Shown: piece after piece, positions 32,520 through 44,386 of the stretch
How positions within the stretch are numbered: the stretch's first letter is position 1
Layout: each line of letters opens with the position of its first letter
Source of the DNA: Virgisporangium ochraceum
Lineage (GTDB): Bacteria; Actinomycetota; Actinomycetes; Mycobacteriales; Micromonosporaceae
DNA: 64,000 nt
Direction of reading: 5' to 3'
Assembly: GCF_016863655.1 (NCBI RefSeq)
Contig: NZ_BOPH01000126.1
Location: 52,868 to 116,867 of the forward strand
The notes under the pieces: generated by a model
Database searches by the model: none
What the model was told of the DNA's origin: nothing
What the model saw: the letters and a program-made list of their open reading frames with translations, nothing else
Position numbers and translations under genes: made by a program

Positions 32520-34675
32520 GGCTCACCACCGCCCGCCGAGGACTTCACCAGTTCGCGCTCGGCCCGCGTCGGGATCAGGCCGTCGGGGGCGTCCAGCGTG
32601 GACTGCTCGAACGGCGCCTCGGTCGTCGGCAACGGCTCCCGGGCCCGCGCGGCCTTGACGCACATCCGCAGACCGTCCGCGAGGACGATGATGATCAGTA
32701 CCGCGAACAGGGCCGCCAGCACCCCGTCGAGCGTGGAGTTGAAGATGATCGCCTCCATGTCGTCGCGGGTCTTGGCCGGGCCCAGGATGCGGCCGGCGTC
32801 GAGGGCGTCGGCGTACCGGTCGCGCTGGGCGAAGAAGCCGAGGCGCGGGTCGTCGGAGAAGACCTTCTGGTAGCTGGCCGTCAGGGTCACGGCGGCGTCC
32901 CAGGCCAGCGGGACGCCGGTCACCCAGACGTACTTCAGCTTTCCGGACTTCACGATGAGCACCGTGGCCACCATGAGCGCGACCGCCGCCAGCAGCTGGT
33001 TGGCGATCCCGAACAGCGGGAACAGCTGGTTGATGCCACCGAGCGGGTTGCTGACACCGGTGTACAGGAAGTAGCCCCAGGCGCCCACCACGACCGCGCT
33101 GGTCGCCCACACGCCGGGCCACCAGCTGACGCGTCCGATCGGCTTCCACACGTTGCCGAGCATGTCCTGCAGCATGAACCGCCCGACCCGGGTGCCGGCG
33201 TCGACGGTCGTCAGGATGAACAGCGCCTCGAACATGATCGCGAAGTGGTACCAGAACGCCTTCAGCGAGTCGCCGCCGATGACGCCGGAGAAGATCTCCG
33301 AGATGCCGACCGCCAGCGTGGGCGCGCCACCGGTGCGGGCGACCAGCGTCGGCTCACCGACCGCCGCCGACGCGGCGGCCAGGTCCTGCGGGGTGATCGT
33401 GAACCCGAGGTTGCCGACGGCCGTCGCCGCCGACTCGAACGTGCCGCCCACCACGCCGGCCGGCGCGTTCATCGCGTAGTACAGGCCCGGGTCGAGCAGC
33501 GACGCGGCGATGATCGCCATGACCGCCACGAACGACTCCATGAGCATGCCGCCGTAGCCGATCAGCCTGACCTGCGGCTCCTTCTCGATCATCTTCGGCG
33601 TGGTGCCGGAGGAGATCAGCGCGTGGAACCCGCTCAACGCGCCGCAGGCGATCGTGATGAACACGAACGGGAACAGCTCGCCGGCGAACACGGGGCCGGT
33701 GCCGTCGCGGGCGAAGTCCGTCACCGCCTCGTTCTGGAGGACCGGCACGGTGACCAGCACCCCGATGGCCAGCAGCCCGATCGTGCCGATCTTCATGAAC
33801 GTCGACAGGTAGTCCCGGGGAGCGAGCAGCAGCCACACCGGCAGCACCGAGGCGAGGAACCCGTAGACCGCCAGGCAGATCACGAGCGTCTTCGGCGACA
33901 GCGTGAACGTGTCGGCCCAGCTGGACTCCTGCACCCACCCGCCGGCGACGATCGCGAACACCAGCAGCGCGACGCCGACGATCGTGGTCTCCACGACCCG
34001 CCCGGGCCGCAGGTACCGCAGGTAGACGCCCATGAACAGCGCGATCGGGATCGTCATCGCGATCGAGAACGTGCCCCACGGCGAGTCGGCGAGCGCGTTC
34101 ACCACGACGAGCGCGAGCACGCCGAGCAGGATGATCATGATGACGAACACCGAGATCAACGCGGCGACGCCGCCGATCGGGCCGATCTCGTCGCGGGCCA
34201 TCTGGCCGAGGCTCTTCCCGTTGCGGCGCATCGAGAAGAACATGACGACCATGTCCTGCACCGCGCCGGCGAAGATCACGCCGAGGATGATCCACATGGT
34301 GCCGGGCAGGTAGCCCATCTGCGCGGCCAGCACCGGCCCCACCAGGGGCCCGGCGCCGGCGATCGCGGCGAAGTGGTGGCCGAGCAGCACCCGCCGGTCG
34401 GTCGGGTGGTAGTCGATGCCGTTCTCGAGCCGCTCGGCCGGGGTCGCCCGGTTCCGGTCGACGACGAGCACCTTGTAGGCGATGAACCGGGCGTAGAAGC
34501 GGTACGCGATCGCGTACGAGCACAGGGCGGCGATCACCAGCCAGATCGCCGAGACGTTCTCGCCCCGCGAAAGGGCGAGCACGGCCCACGCGATCGCGCC
34601 GGCGATCGCCACGGCCGTCCAGATGACGATGGTTCGGGTGCTGGGACGTGTGCGCGGCGGCGCATCGACACTCAT
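32516..34675 (-). CDS. cstA: CstA-family carbon-starvation/pyruvate-peptide transporter
   Basis: 719-residue polytopic inner-membrane protein. The N-terminal third has the family core ENGIDYHPTDRRVLLGHHFAAIAG (in pieces), AGPLVGPVLAAQMGYLPG and AGAVQDMVVMFFSMRRNGKSLGQM. The middle has LSGFHALISSGTTPKMI, and about 16 hydrophobic segments are expected. E. coli CstA takes up peptides on starvation and its relative BtsT takes up pyruvate. ATG 34675 has GAGGAG 7 nt upstream. It forms a two-gene operon with the YbdD-type partner. Confidence 0.95.
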   Translation of the reverse strand: MSVDAPPRTRPSTRTIVIWTAVAIAGAIAWAVLALSRGENVSAIWLVIAALCSYAIAYRFYARFIAYKVLVVDRNRATPAERLENGIDYHPTDRRVLLGHHFAAIAGAGPLVGPVLAAQMGYLPGTMWIILGVIFAGAVQDMVVMFFSMRRNGKSLGQMARDEIGPIGGVAALISVFVIMIILLGVLALVVVNALADSPWGTFSIAMTIPIALFMGVYLRYLRPGRVVETTIVGVALLVFAIVAGGWVQESSWADTFTLSPKTLVICLAVYGFLASVLPVWLLLAPRDYLSTFMKIGTIGLLAIGVLVTVPVLQNEAVTDFARDGTGPVFAGELFPFVFITIACGALSGFHALISSGTTPKMIEKEPQVRLIGYGGMLMESFVAVMAIIAASLLDPGLYYAMNAPAGVVGGTFESAATAVGNLGFTITPQDLAAASAAVGEPTLVARTGGAPTLAVGISEIFSGVIGGDSLKAFWYHFAIMFEALFILTTVDAGTRVGRFMLQDMLGNVWKPIGRVSWWPGVWATSAVVVGAWGYFLYTGVSNPLGGINQLFPLFGIANQLLAAVALMVATVLIVKSGKLKYVWVTGVPLAWDAAVTLTASYQKVFSDDPRLGFFAQRDRYADALDAGRILGPAKTRDDMEAIIFNSTLDGVLAALFAVLIIIVLADGLRMCVKAARAREPLPTTEAPFEQSTLDAPDGLIPTRAERELVKSSAGGGEP

Positions 34676-34935
34676 GACCTGCTCCTCGGGGGTGAAGTGC
34701 AGAGATCGACGGACCTTCATACTGCGCCACGCCGAGCGAACTCGCCATGCGCAGTAGTGCCCAGAATGTACCGCCTACTGCCCGTTTCGGACGATAGCTG
34801 CCGCGACCCTTCCACCCCAGGAACCACACCGTGCATCGTGGACACCCCGTAAGGTCGTCGGGGCCGGCCCCGGTGACACGTCGGGTTGGCGGCGAAGGCA
34901 CGCGACCGGACGCGGAGGCGGATAGTCTGACATTC

Positions 34936-37419
<2,484 letters not shown>

Positions 37420-37422
37420 AGG

Positions 37423-37980
37423 GTGGACGACGCTTCGGACGCGGAACGGAACGCTGCCGTCGCCGCCCTCGGCGACCACTTCGAGGCCGGAGGCATCGAC
37501 GCCGCCGATTACGAACGGCGGGCGCTGGCCGCCGCGGCGGCCACCTCCCGGGCCGACCTGGTTGCCGTGTTCAGCGGCGTCGGCGAGGGCGGACCGGGCA
37601 CGCTGGCGGCCGACCTGCGCGCCCGCCTCGTCGCGGAGGGCCTGCTGTTCCTGGCCGAGAACCTGCCCGGCGTGATGGTCTTCCGCCGGTACCGGACGCC
37701 GGGTCAGCGCGTCTTCCGGCGCACGGTGCGGGTGCGCGGCGCCGTCGGGGTCAGCCGCCGGGGGCTGGTCGTCTGGGCCGGCGGCGCCAAGCGCGTCGAC
37801 GTTCCGTTCGCCGACCCGCGGTGGGACGCCGCGATGTCGTACTCGGTCGACCGGGCGGGGCGGCTGCGGATCGTCGGGGCCGTCGGCCCGTTCCACCCCG
37901 ACCGGTCGGGACGCATCGAGTACCGGTTCACCACCGGGCACGCGCGCGAAATCGTCGCGCTGCTCCGCGGGTCCCGTTGA
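37423..37980 (+). CDS. DUF1707-containing protein
   Basis: 185 residues. The N-terminus (MDDASDAERNAAVAALGDHFEAGGIDAADYERR, read in parts) is a DUF1707 unit, a short helical domain found at the start of many actinobacterial membrane-associated or regulatory proteins. The remaining 120 residues form a beta-rich, positively charged domain (GVSRRGLVVWAGGAKRVDVPF) with no membrane helix. GTG start 3 nt after glgP. Function unknown. Confidence 0.8.
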   Translation: MDDASDAERNAAVAALGDHFEAGGIDAADYERRALAAAAATSRADLVAVFSGVGEGGPGTLAADLRARLVAEGLLFLAENLPGVMVFRRYRTPGQRVFRRTVRVRGAVGVSRRGLVVWAGGAKRVDVPFADPRWDAAMSYSVDRAGRLRIVGAVGPFHPDRSGRIEYRFTTGHAREIVALLRGSR

Positions 37981-37986
37981 CCCCTG

Positions 37987-38245
37987 CTACGCGGCCAGAG
38001 CCGCCGCGATCGCCGGCACCGCGACGGCGATCGGCTCCCGGACGACCTCGTCGGCGAGGTCGTCGTACGGGGTCGGGTCGCGGTTGACGATCACCAGCCG
38101 ATTGCCGGCGTCGACGGCCACCGCGCACAGCGACGCCACCGGCTCGACCCGCAGGGACGTGCCGATCGCGAGGAACAGCCCGCTGTGCGCGGCGGTCCGC
38201 TGCGCGAGGCTCGCCGTGTCGGGACGCCCCGCGCCCACGCATACG
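37987..38245 (-). pseudogene. C-terminal remnant of a Sir2-type NAD-dependent deacylase
   Basis: Only the last 85 or so residues of a sirtuin are readable: CVGAGRPDT, GLFLAIGTSLRVEPVASL, AGNRLVIVNRDPTPYDDLADEVV and the terminal helix. These correspond to the final Rossmann strands that bind NAD adenosine. The N-terminal NAD loop, catalytic His and zinc ribbon are absent; upstream sequence runs into the DUF4287 gene with no recognisable sirtuin in any frame. Confidence 0.75.
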
Positions 38246-38294
38246 TGTTCATGGCCGCCGATGGTAGGCAGCGACCCCGCGCCGGGACGACCGC

Positions 38295-38591
38295 TTATTT
38301 CCGGTTCGGGTTCGTCGCCTTGCCGTCGATCCACAGCGTGTCGGACTCGTCGCGGTGCACCCCGGTGGTGCCGACGTGCTTCGTGCCGATGCCGGTCCCG
38401 TTCTTGATGACGTGGAACAGGGCCATCGCGTGGCCGCGCCCGAGCCCGTACTCCTCCTTGAGCCACGCGATGACGGGACCGGCCTTGGCGTCCGGCCCGC
38501 CGAGGCCGCGCTGCTGCGCCTCCTCCACGAGCGTGCGGGGCGTCTTGCCGGTCCTGTCCTCGATCGTGTCGAGGTATGCCTGAAACGACAT
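38295..38591 (-). CDS. DUF4287 protein
   Basis: 98-residue protein, nearly all one DUF4287 unit: SFQAYLDTIEDRTGKTPRTL, GPVIAWLKEEYGLGRGHAMALFHVIKNG, then a short tail. Small soluble proteins of this type are common in actinobacteria; role unknown, though the domain is sometimes fused to DUF5655. AAGGAGA sits 8 nt before ATG 38591. The reading frame is open far upstream into the frameshifted VOC/SnoaL gene, so the start rests on the ribosome-binding site. Confidence 0.85.
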   Translation of the reverse strand: MSFQAYLDTIEDRTGKTPRTLVEEAQQRGLGGPDAKAGPVIAWLKEEYGLGRGHAMALFHVIKNGTGIGTKHVGTTGVHRDESDTLWIDGKATNPNRK

Positions 38592-39406
38592 CACTGTCTC
38601 CTTCTCGTCGTGCCCGTCACACAGACAGCGAACGGCACCCCCCGGAATCGACAAGCCCGCCACGTTTTCTCGCGCTCCCACCCTCGCGCGGCGCGGGGCG
38701 TCGGTGTACCTGGAGACCCGCTCGGCCAGGTGGCCGGACTTCGTCACACGCACGAGGACCAGACCGGCGCGGTCCAGGCGTTCGCCCGTGTGCCGGTGGG
38801 TGCCGCGCCATACCAGGTTCACCGCCACGTGCCGGTCGAGTATCAGTGGGGGGGGCCGACGTCGACCCGCAGGTCGGGGTGGTCGGCGAACAGGCGTTCC
38901 GCGTAGGCGCGGGTGGCGGCCGGGCCCGGTGGCGTGCCCGGCGGGGCGTCGTGGTCGAGGTAGTCGGGGGCCAGCAGGTCGTCGCAGGCTGACAGGTCGC
39001 GCTGGACCAGCAGGCGGTGAAAGTACGAGGCGACCACGTCGGCCGGGTCGGGTGGTGGCGCGATGTCCCTGTACAGGGTGACGACCGTGCCGGCCGGGTC
39101 GCGGAGCCACACCGAGCGGCGTCCCCACGGTTGGGTGGTGGGCGGCTTCACGATCGGCACGCCCAGGGCCCGCAGGCGTTCGTGGGCCGCGTCGACGTCG
39201 TCGACCCGCAGCTCCAGGACGGTGGTGGCGTCGACCGGGGCCATCCGTCTCAGCGCGTCGGCCGCGAAGATGGACAGCGTCGCCCCCGGGACCGCCACCG
39301 TGGCGAAGACGTCGTCGCCCGACGCGGGGACGCCGAGCACCGCCGAGTAGAACGCGACCAGGCCGGGCACGTCGTCGGCGATCAGGCTCGCACCCGTGAA
39401 CCGCAT
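38592..39406 (-). pseudogene. Frameshifted VOC (glyoxalase-like) + SnoaL-like fusion protein
   Basis: From ATG 39406: a VOC domain (about residues 1-112, FTGASLIADDVPGLVAFYSAVLGV to WLRDPAGTVVTLYRD), then the first half of a SnoaL-like domain (SYFHRLLVQRDLSACDDLLAPDYLDHDAP). The frame stops just after VDVGPPH at a run of eight G (38848-38855). Shifting one base restores the second SnoaL half (VAVNLVWRGTHRHTGERLDRAG, SRYTDAP). That frame then stays open into the DUF4287 gene with no stop. TAGCGT 6 nt before the ATG suggests leaderless expression. It may be a real lesion, slippage at poly-G, or a sequencing error. Confidence 0.7.
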
Positions 39407-40146
39407 GCCGGCACGCTACCGGCCCGATGCGACAGAACCGCCCGACGCTCGAGCAGCAGCACCAGCGCCACCACGCTGATCGCCGCACCCGCGCAGGCCG
39501 TCAGGAACGTGGTGGTGGCGTGGGCGGGGAAGGTCTGGCCGGCGGGCGCCCAGCGGTCGCCGGACAGGATCGTCGGCGTGCCCAGGAAGCCGGCGCCCAC
39601 CATGCCGCCGGCGCCGAGCCACCCCCGCACCGAGACCCACGGCGGCGCCGAACACCCACGCCAGCGCGACCTGCGCCGCGTGCGTGACCCCCTTCGGCGC
39701 CTGGCCGACGGTGCCCCGCACGACAACGCCGAGCCGGGCGCGGGCGTACAGCGGGAGGGCCACCGTCAGCCCGACGCCGAGCACGATGAAGCTGCCGTAC
39801 ACGACGACGAACACCCACGGCTGCAGCTCCGCGTCCGGAGAGTCGGGCGGCGCCAGCACCACGGCCGCCGGCATCAGGACCACGAACGGGGCGAGCAACC
39901 CGGCACCGACCCACATCGGCACCGCGAGGAGCCACACCGGGATCCGCATCCCCCACGGCCGCACGGTGGCCAACGCCACCACCGCGCCGACGACCCCGAA
40001 CAGCCCGGTTCCGACATTGCCCGCCATCCACCCCGAACGGGGTCCGTCGACGACCCCCACGTCGAACCGGCCACCCACAACGCTTTCAGCGCCACGTAGA
40101 CCAGCGCGGCCCCGAACGCCGCGTACCCCGCGATCCGCACATCCAC
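39382..40146 (-). pseudogene. Multi-helix membrane protein with two frameshifts
   Basis: Three frames together read as one membrane protein of about 240 residues: VRIAGYAAFGAALVYVALKAL at the start (from GTG 40146), MAGNVGTGLFGVVGAVVALATVRPWGMR and three further helices in a second frame from about 40060, then GWLGAGGMVGAGFLGTPTILSGDRWAPAGQ in the first frame again from about 39655. Each switch needs one indel. I do not recognise the family beyond a generic actinobacterial membrane protein. Sequencing error is as likely as decay. Confidence 0.55.
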
Positions 40147-40179
40147 GACCTTCGACGATCGTGGCTGTGAAAGCCCGAG

Positions 40180-40887
40180 TCACCAGGGAATGACACCGTC
40201 GTCGTCGTAGAAGGCGCCCGTCGGGCCGTCGTCGGGAAGAGTGGCCAGCCGGATCGCCACCGCCGCGCCCTGTTCGGGGGTGCGGTAGCCGCGATGCCCG
40301 TTGAGGTCGGTGGCGCAGTAGCCGGGGCAGCCGAGGTTGATGAGGATGCCGGGCAGCTCCTTCGCGTACTGCACGGTGACCGCGTTGAGGAACGACTTCG
40401 ACGGCGAGTACGCCGCCGAGATCGGACCGGTCTCCGCGCCCGGCGTGCTCTGCCTCGTGATCGAGCCGACCGTGCTCGACATGTTCACGATCCGCGGCGA
40501 CGCCGAGCGGCGCAGCAACGGCAGGAACGCGTTCGTCACGCGGATCACGCCGAACACGTTCGTCTCCACGGCCGTGCGCATCGTCGCGATGTCCACTGTG
40601 GACGGCTCCTGCGGCATTCCGCCGGTGACACCGGCGTTGTTCACCAGCACGTCGAGGCGGTCGAACAGCGAGACGGCCGCGGCCACGCTCGCGTCGTCGG
40701 TCACGTCGAGGGGTACGCCGAAGGCGTCGACCCCGGCGGCGCGCAACTTCCCGACGGCGGCCTCGCGCCGACCGTCGTCGCGGGCGCCGACGCCGACGCG
40801 CCACCCGAGCGCGCCGAGGCCCGCCGCGATCTCGTACCCGATCCCCTTGTTCGCGCCGGTCACCAGCGCGGTCGTCCGCTCACTCAT
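40180..40887 (-). CDS. Short-chain dehydrogenase/reductase (SDR)
   Basis: 235-residue classical SDR. TGANKGIG nucleotide-binding motif (about residues 10-17), NNAG, catalytic Ser in NMSSTVGS and YSPSK with catalytic Tyr and Lys. The C-terminus ends GAFYDDDGVIPW, typical of the carbonyl-reductase-like group acting on quinones or aldehydes. It is divergent from the LysR gene at 40984 with a 17-bp palindrome between, the usual LysR/target layout. Confidence 0.92.
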   Translation of the reverse strand: MSERTTALVTGANKGIGYEIAAGLGALGWRVGVGARDDGRREAAVGKLRAAGVDAFGVPLDVTDDASVAAAVSLFDRLDVLVNNAGVTGGMPQEPSTVDIATMRTAVETNVFGVIRVTNAFLPLLRRSASPRIVNMSSTVGSITRQSTPGAETGPISAAYSPSKSFLNAVTVQYAKELPGILINLGCPGYCATDLNGHRGYRTPEQGAAVAIRLATLPDDGPTGAFYDDDGVIPW

Positions 40888-40943
40888 GCCTGGAATCCTG
40901 TGCCGGGCAACGGATCCGCTCCAACACCGTGTGGGTACGCGGC

Positions 40944-40960
40944 GATACCCGCAGGGTATC
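40944..40960. promoter_or_regulatory. LysR-type operator GATACCCGCAGGGTATC
   Basis: Perfect 7-bp inverted repeat with a 3-bp centre between the divergent SDR and LysR genes, 23 bp before the LysR start. It contains the T-N11-A LysR box form. Confidence 0.72.
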
Positions 40961-40983
40961 GATCCGGGGGTACGGTGAGAAGC

Positions 40984-41826
40984 GTGGAGACGCGGGAGTT
41001 GCGCTACTTCGTCGCGGTGGCCGAGGAGCTTCATTTCGGACGCGCGGCGCAGCGGCTCGGGATCGCCCAGCCGCCCCTGTCGCGGGCGATCGCCCAGTTG
41101 GAACGGCGCCTCGGCGTCACCCTGCTGCACCGCACGAGCCGCGCCGTCACGCTCACCGAGCCCGGCGCGGTGCTGCTGCGCGAGGGCCGGGCCGCGATCG
41201 ACGCGGTCGACGCCGCCGAGCGCCGCACGCGCCGGGCCGCCACCACCGACGGTCCGGGCCTGGTGCTCGTGACGAAGGCCGGCGCCTCCACCGAGCTGCT
41301 GGCGAAGCTGCTCGACGCGTACGCGGCCGAGCCCGGCGCGGTGGCCGTCGACGTGCACCTGTGCGGGGTCGGCGAGCAGGAGGGCCTGCTGCGCGACGGA
41401 CGCGCCGACGTCGCCCTGCTGCACCTGCCGTTCGACTCGCCGGTCGGGTTCGACACCGAGGTGCTGCGCACGGAGGGCCAGGTCGCGGTGCTGCCGGCCG
41501 GGCACCCGCTGAGCACCCGGTCACAGCTCACGATGGCCGAGGCGGAGTCGATCCCGGACCTGCCGCTGCCGCGCTGGCCCCGCCGCGACGGCACCTACCG
41601 CGACGGCCCCGGCCCGGAGGTCCACGACACGGCGCAACTGCTGCAGCTGATCGCCCTCGGCCGCACCACGGCCGTGCTCCCCGAGTCGTGCCGCGACAAC
41701 CTGCGCCGCGACCTGGTGACGGTGCCGGTCCCCGACGCGCCCACGGTGACGACGCTCATCGCGTGGCCGCCGCACAGCCGGTCGCGGGCGCTGGCCGGCC
41801 TGGTGCTCGCCGCCACCCGGCTCTAG
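40984..41826 (+). CDS. LysR-family transcriptional regulator
   Basis: 280 residues. N-terminal winged helix ELRYFVAVAEELHFGRAAQRLGIAQPPLSRAIAQLERRLG (read in pieces), then a periplasmic-binding-protein-like effector domain. GTG 40984 is 7 nt after TACGGT (40971-40976), so probably leaderless. It likely activates the divergent SDR gene in response to a small ligand. Its stop codon and that of the convergent permease share the tetranucleotide CTAG (41823-41826). Confidence 0.92.
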   Translation: METRELRYFVAVAEELHFGRAAQRLGIAQPPLSRAIAQLERRLGVTLLHRTSRAVTLTEPGAVLLREGRAAIDAVDAAERRTRRAATTDGPGLVLVTKAGASTELLAKLLDAYAAEPGAVAVDVHLCGVGEQEGLLRDGRADVALLHLPFDSPVGFDTEVLRTEGQVAVLPAGHPLSTRSQLTMAEAESIPDLPLPRWPRRDGTYRDGPGPEVHDTAQLLQLIALGRTTAVLPESCRDNLRRDLVTVPVPDAPTVTTLIAWPPHSRSRALAGLVLAATRL

Positions 41827-42602
41827 CTGGTGGCGCCGGTGTAGCGGCGCAACCCCCACCGCCACAGGCCCGTCGCCAGGGCCCACGCGAACGCCGCCGC
41901 CGCCACCGCGCCCGCGATCACCGCCGGATCGGGGTCGCGCAGGAGCACGCTCGCCGGCAGCGTCGCGATGAGGGTCAGCGGCAGCACGTACGTGAGCACC
42001 AGCCGCAGCGGCCGCCGGTACACGTCGGTCGGGTACCGGCCGAGCTGCCACGCCGCGCCGTAGAACACCTCCAGCTCCAGGCGCGGCGCCCAGAACGCCA
42101 GGCACGCCAGCAGCACCCCGAGCGCCCACGTCACCACCGCGCCCACGGCGAGCAGCAGCAGCCATGCGAGCACCCCGACCGGTCCCGGCGGGTCTCCGCT
42201 CACCCCCACCGCGACCACGCCGGCGCCGAGCGCGGTCTCGACGAGCGCGAGCGGCGCCGCCGTCGACAGCGACGCGAGGAACAGGCTCGGCGCCGGCTGC
42301 ATCAGGTACGTGTCGAGCGTGCCCTCGCGGATACCGCGGACGGGGAACCAGGCCAGGTTCGGGTCGATGAACGTCGCCTTGATGCCGGTGAGGATCTGGA
42401 AGGTGCCGACGAGCACGATGACCTCGGTGCGGGTCCAGCCGGCCAGCCGGTCGGTCCGGGTGAACACGAGCAGCACCGTGCCGAGCGCCGTCGCCAGGCC
42501 GGCCGCGGCGAGTGCCACGTCGAAGAACAGGTTGGTGCGGAAGGTCATCGTGCGCCGCAGCGACATCGAGAACCCGGCGGCGAACAGGCGCAGGAGCTTC
42601 AC
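41823..42602 (-). CDS. ABC-2 family exporter permease (second)
   Basis: 259-residue protein with about six membrane helices. It resembles the ABC-2 permeases paired with DrrA/COG4586-type ATPases (FRTNLFFDVALAAAGLATALGTVLLVF, WFPVRGIREGTLDTYLMQPAP). GTG 42602 lies 3 nt after the stop of the first permease, so three genes (ATPase, permease, permease) are one operon read leftward. It probably forms a heterodimeric export channel for a drug, lipid or glycan. Confidence 0.86.
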   Translation of the reverse strand: MKLLRLFAAGFSMSLRRTMTFRTNLFFDVALAAAGLATALGTVLLVFTRTDRLAGWTRTEVIVLVGTFQILTGIKATFIDPNLAWFPVRGIREGTLDTYLMQPAPSLFLASLSTAAPLALVETALGAGVVAVGVSGDPPGPVGVLAWLLLLAVGAVVTWALGVLLACLAFWAPRLELEVFYGAAWQLGRYPTDVYRRPLRLVLTYVLPLTLIATLPASVLLRDPDPAVIAGAVAAAAFAWALATGLWRWGLRRYTGATS

Positions 42603-42605
42603 GCG

Positions 42606-43376
42606 TCACGCACCGATCACGGTGTACCGGCGCACGCCCGCCCGCCAGACCGCGGCCGACAGCGCGCCGAACACGAGGATCCAGGCCGACGAACGGCCGA
42701 AGGCCACGAGAGCGTCGGCGCCGCCGATGGTTCCGGTCGCGACGTCGGCCGGCAGGCCGAGCATCGCGTGGAAGGGCAACGTGACCGCGACAGCGCGCCA
42801 CGGGTCCGGCAGCAGCGACACGGGTGCCGCCGCACCGCCCAGCACGAACGTGACCAGCCAGCCGAACGTCACCACCGCGTGGACGCGCTCGGTCCAGAAG
42901 GCGGCGAGCGCGAGCGTCCACGTGAACAGGAACCGCAGGACGGCCGCGCCCAGCAACGCGGGCAGGGCGAGCAGGAGGTGCGACCACTCGTAGGACGCGC
43001 CCAGCGCGAACCCGGCGAGCGCCACCACGGGCAGGCCGATGAGCGTCATCCAGACGCGGATCGCGAGGTTCTCGCCGATCGGGCCGATGACCACCGGTTG
43101 CGGCTTCAGCAGTTCGTGGCTGACCGTGCCGTTGTACACGGTCTCGGAGAACGTGTGGTTCTCGTACGACGCGGTCGTCATCTGCACGGCCGTGAGCGCG
43201 ATGAAGTACGCGACCACGCGCGGGTCGTCGGGGAACACCGTCGACCACACGAACAGCCCCACCAGCGGGCCGAGCGTCTCGTTGGCGACGAGCGTCAGCA
43301 GGAACCACCAGCCGCCCGACCAGTCGAGCACCTGGCGTCGCACGCGCAGCGCGGTGAGCCGCAGGATCCTCGTCAT
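42606..43376 (-). CDS. ABC-2 family exporter permease (first)
   Basis: 256 residues with about six membrane helices. It shows the ENHTFSETVYNGTVSHELLKPQP segment, the cytoplasmic coupling region in this ABC-2 subgroup, and LPFHAMLGLPADVATG near the end. ATG 43376 overlaps the ATPase stop codon (ATGA). It pairs with the next permease. Confidence 0.86.
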   Translation of the reverse strand: MTRILRLTALRVRRQVLDWSGGWWFLLTLVANETLGPLVGLFVWSTVFPDDPRVVAYFIALTAVQMTTASYENHTFSETVYNGTVSHELLKPQPVVIGPIGENLAIRVWMTLIGLPVVALAGFALGASYEWSHLLLALPALLGAAVLRFLFTWTLALAAFWTERVHAVVTFGWLVTFVLGGAAAPVSLLPDPWRAVAVTLPFHAMLGLPADVATGTIGGADALVAFGRSSAWILVFGALSAAVWRAGVRRYTVIGA

Positions 43377-44353
43377 GCGAGGCCGTCGCGGTAGGCGCGG
43401 TCGATGACGTCCTCCAGTGCCGGCTCCTCCACCGCGAGGTCGGCGACGTCCACAGTGGACAGCAGGGCGGCGGTCGCCCGGGCGACGTCGGCCCGGGGGA
43501 CGCGCAGTACCCAGGTCCCGTTGCCGGTCTGCACGATCTCGCCTGCCGGTTCGACGTCGTCGCGCCGCGCGGACGGCGCGCTGACCCGGATGAGCTTGAA
43601 CGGCGACAGCCGCGCCGACAGCTCCGGCAGCGACCCGTCGTACTGCACCTCGCCGTGGTCGATCAGCAGCAGCCGCTCGCACAGCTGCTGCACGTCGGCC
43701 ATGTAGTGGCTGGTGAGCAGGATCGTGGCGCCGGTCTGCTCGGCGTGGGTGGCGAGGAAGCGGCGGATCGTCGCGGTGGCCGAGACGTCGAGACCGAGCG
43801 TGGGCTCGTCGAGGAACAGCACCCGCGGCCGGTACAGCAGCGCGAGCGCCAGCCCGACGCGCATCTTCTCGCCGAGGCTGAGCGCCCGCAACTGCCGCTC
43901 CAGCAACGGTTCCAGCTCCAGCAGGTCGGTCAGCTCCGTGAGCGCCTGCTGGTAGTCGCCACGCGTGACGTCGTAGAGCAGCCGCTGGTAGTCCAGCGCG
44001 TCGAGCACCGTGAGCTCCTGCGAGCCGCCGACCGGTTGGCTGCCCCGGATCAGCGCGATCCCCTTGAGGAACGGCGCGCGGCGCTGCCACGGCGTGAACC
44101 CGAGGACGTCGATGCGGCCCGACGTCGGGTGCAGGAGACCCGAGAGCAGCTTCATCGTCGTCGTCTTGCCGGCCCCGTTCGGTCCGATGAAACCGACCAC
44201 CTCACCCGGCGCGATCTCGAAGCTGACCCGCCGCACGGCGTGCACGTCGCGGTAGCGACGGCGCACCACCGACGCGAGCGCGGCCGCGAGCCCACCGGCC
44301 CGGACCGGCACGCGGTAGGTCATGGTGAGGTCCTGCGCGACGACCACCGACAC
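43373..44353 (-). CDS. ABC exporter ATP-binding protein (COG4586 type)
   Basis: 326 residues. Walker A GPNGAGKTT (about residue 55), LIRGSQPVGGSQELTVLD, signature LSLGEKMRVGLALALLY, Walker B LFLDEPTLGLD and the switch His in TSHYMAD, followed by a C-terminal domain of about 80 residues. The relaxed LSLGE signature is typical of this exporter group. GTG 44353. It is divergent from a double-MerR regulator, with an inverted repeat between, so export may be induced by a ligand of that regulator. Confidence 0.92.
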   Translation of the reverse strand: MSVVVAQDLTMTYRVPVRAGGLAAALASVVRRRYRDVHAVRRVSFEIAPGEVVGFIGPNGAGKTTTMKLLSGLLHPTSGRIDVLGFTPWQRRAPFLKGIALIRGSQPVGGSQELTVLDALDYQRLLYDVTRGDYQQALTELTDLLELEPLLERQLRALSLGEKMRVGLALALLYRPRVLFLDEPTLGLDVSATATIRRFLATHAEQTGATILLTSHYMADVQQLCERLLLIDHGEVQYDGSLPELSARLSPFKLIRVSAPSARRDDVEPAGEIVQTGNGTWVLRVPRADVARATAALLSTVDVADLAVEEPALEDVIDRAYRDGLA

Positions 44354-44386
44354 GGGTGCCCCCTTTCGCCGACCATTGACGCTATC

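Noticed and set aside
37987..38245. Functional sirtuin
   Set aside because: Catalytic His, zinc ribbon and NAD-binding loop are missing; only the C-terminal strands remain.
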